Below, piece after piece: positions 5,259 to 5,860 of a stretch of 5,860 nucleotides of DNA. Under the pieces are notes generated by a model, which was not told the origin of the DNA, did not search any database, and was given only the letters and a program-made list of their open reading frames with translations. A program made the position numbers and the translations under genes. Position 1 is the stretch's first letter, and every line of letters begins with the position of its first letter. The stretch lies in NCBI GenBank assembly GCA_903929895.1, contig CAIYWM010000296.1, positions 1-5,860 on the forward strand. The letters run 5' to 3'. This DNA comes from an uncultured Alphaproteobacteria bacterium (lineage in GTDB: Bacteria; Pseudomonadota; Alphaproteobacteria; Reyranellales; Reyranellaceae).

Positions 5259-5860
5259 ATGGCGCGCCTGGAATTCGAGGGCCACGCCAAGGGCGCGGTC
5301 GAACAGGTCGCCGTCGAGATCAAGGATCTGGTCATCGCCGGCTGGACCGGCCGCGACGTCACGGCGCTCAACCATCATATCGAGGAACTCAAGGCGATCG
5401 GCGTGCAGCCGCCGTCGCGGGTGCCGATCTATTACCGCGCCGCCGCGCAGATGCTGACCCAGGCCGATCGCATCCAGGTGCTGGGCGAGGACAGTTCGGG
5501 CGAGGTCGAGCCGGTGCTGATCGGCGCCGCCGACCGGCTCTGGGTGACGGTCGGCGCCGACCATACCGACCGCAAGGTCGAGAGCTACGGGATCGCCGTC
5601 TCCAAGCAGATGTGCGCCAAGCCGATCGGCCGCACCGCCTGGCGTTTCGAGGAAGTCGAGGCGCACTGGGATCAACTGGTGCTGCGCAGCTTCGTGCAGG
5701 AAGGCGGCAAGAAGACCCTCTACCAGGACGGGCCGCTGTCGAAGATCCGCGATCCGCGCGAGCTGATCTTTGCGTGGAAGGACAACAAGCGCCTGCCCAT
5801 GGGGACCGTGATGTTATGCGGCACCATGCCGGCGATCGGCGGCATCCGCTCCTCCTCGCG
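5259..5860 (+). CDS. DUF2848 family protein, N-terminal 200 codons (runs off right edge)
   Basis: The frame is open from ATG 5259 to the window end. The product begins MARLEFEGH and shows DUF2848 blocks: VPIYYRAAAQMLTQADRIQV (55-74), SSGEVE (79-84), GADHTDR (99-105), SKQMCAKP (115-122) and HWDQLVLRS (136-144), ending in CGTMPAIGG near the edge. The family has a fold related to fumarylacetoacetate hydrolases and no assigned reaction that I know of. The SSGEVE and DHTDR acidic residues are candidates for metal binding (inference). The gene begins 2 bp after the DUF1445 stop codon with no clear ribosome binding site, so translation is probably coupled. The partner enzymes suggest a step in the same small-molecule pathway. 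Family recognition is from remembered motifs. Confidence 0.85.
   Translation, partial: MARLEFEGHAKGAVEQVAVEIKDLVIAGWTGRDVTALNHHIEELKAIGVQPPSRVPIYYRAAAQMLTQADRIQVLGEDSSGEVEPVLIGAADRLWVTVGADHTDRKVESYGIAVSKQMCAKPIGRTAWRFEEVEAHWDQLVLRSFVQEGGKKTLYQDGPLSKIRDPRELIFAWKDNKRLPMGTVMLCGTMPAIGGIRSSS

Noticed and set aside
4093..5675. Minus-strand open frames 4093-5199 and 5208-5675
   Set aside because: They lie antisense to the SDR, DUF1445 and DUF2848 genes, with His/Arg/Asp-rich composition typical of reverse-strand shadows.

Overview
The window is a GC-rich stretch with dense, mostly abutting genes, and it reads as chromosome of an alphaproteobacterium. Support for this comes from the NasT/NasS-type nitrate assimilation genes, codon use dominated by G/C third positions, a DUF1445/DUF2848 gene pair, and a paired inverted repeat of a kind dispersed in such genomes. 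I cannot fix the genus. There is no tRNA, rRNA, CRISPR array or transposase.

Left third, minus strand (1-1222): an ANTAR-type antiterminator (NasT) is encoded at 635-1222. Beyond it in the same direction is the start of a nitrate-binding NasS/NrtA-family protein that runs off the left edge. The roughly 430 bp between them hold a nearly complete NasT target region. In minus-strand order it contains a sigma-54 promoter (351-366, predicted +1 near 340), hairpin P1 with an A1/G4 hexaloop (335-320), hairpin P2 with an A1/G4 hexaloop (305-282), a short third A1/G4 hexaloop hairpin (277-264), a 17-pair intrinsic terminator with a 9-U tract (268-222), a ribosome binding site, and a GTG start at 208. 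The inferred logic is that nitrogen limitation drives sigma-54 initiation, and nitrate releases NasT to bind the leader RNA and let polymerase pass the terminator. A REPIN-like inverted pair (525-626) lies just downstream of nasT.

Middle, minus strand (1279-3437): a small single-pass membrane protein (56 aa) is followed by a catalytically intact Ser/Thr protein kinase with one membrane span and a C-terminal MORN-repeat domain, and then by nasT. Gaps are 65 and 56 bp with no terminator, so the three may be one transcript. That would place a membrane kinase in the same unit as a NasT whose receiver domain has lost its phospho-acceptor Asp.

Right third, plus strand (3691-5860): across a 253-bp divergent intergenic region is a tight operon of a classical SDR oxidoreductase, a DUF1445 putative hydro-lyase (D-glutamate cyclase/YcsI-related) and a DUF2848 protein cut by the right edge. 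Gaps are 9 and 2 bp. The intergenic region contains a perfect 7-bp dyad and a second candidate sigma-54 promoter facing this operon. This suggests, as inference, that it also belongs to a nitrogen-scavenging programme.
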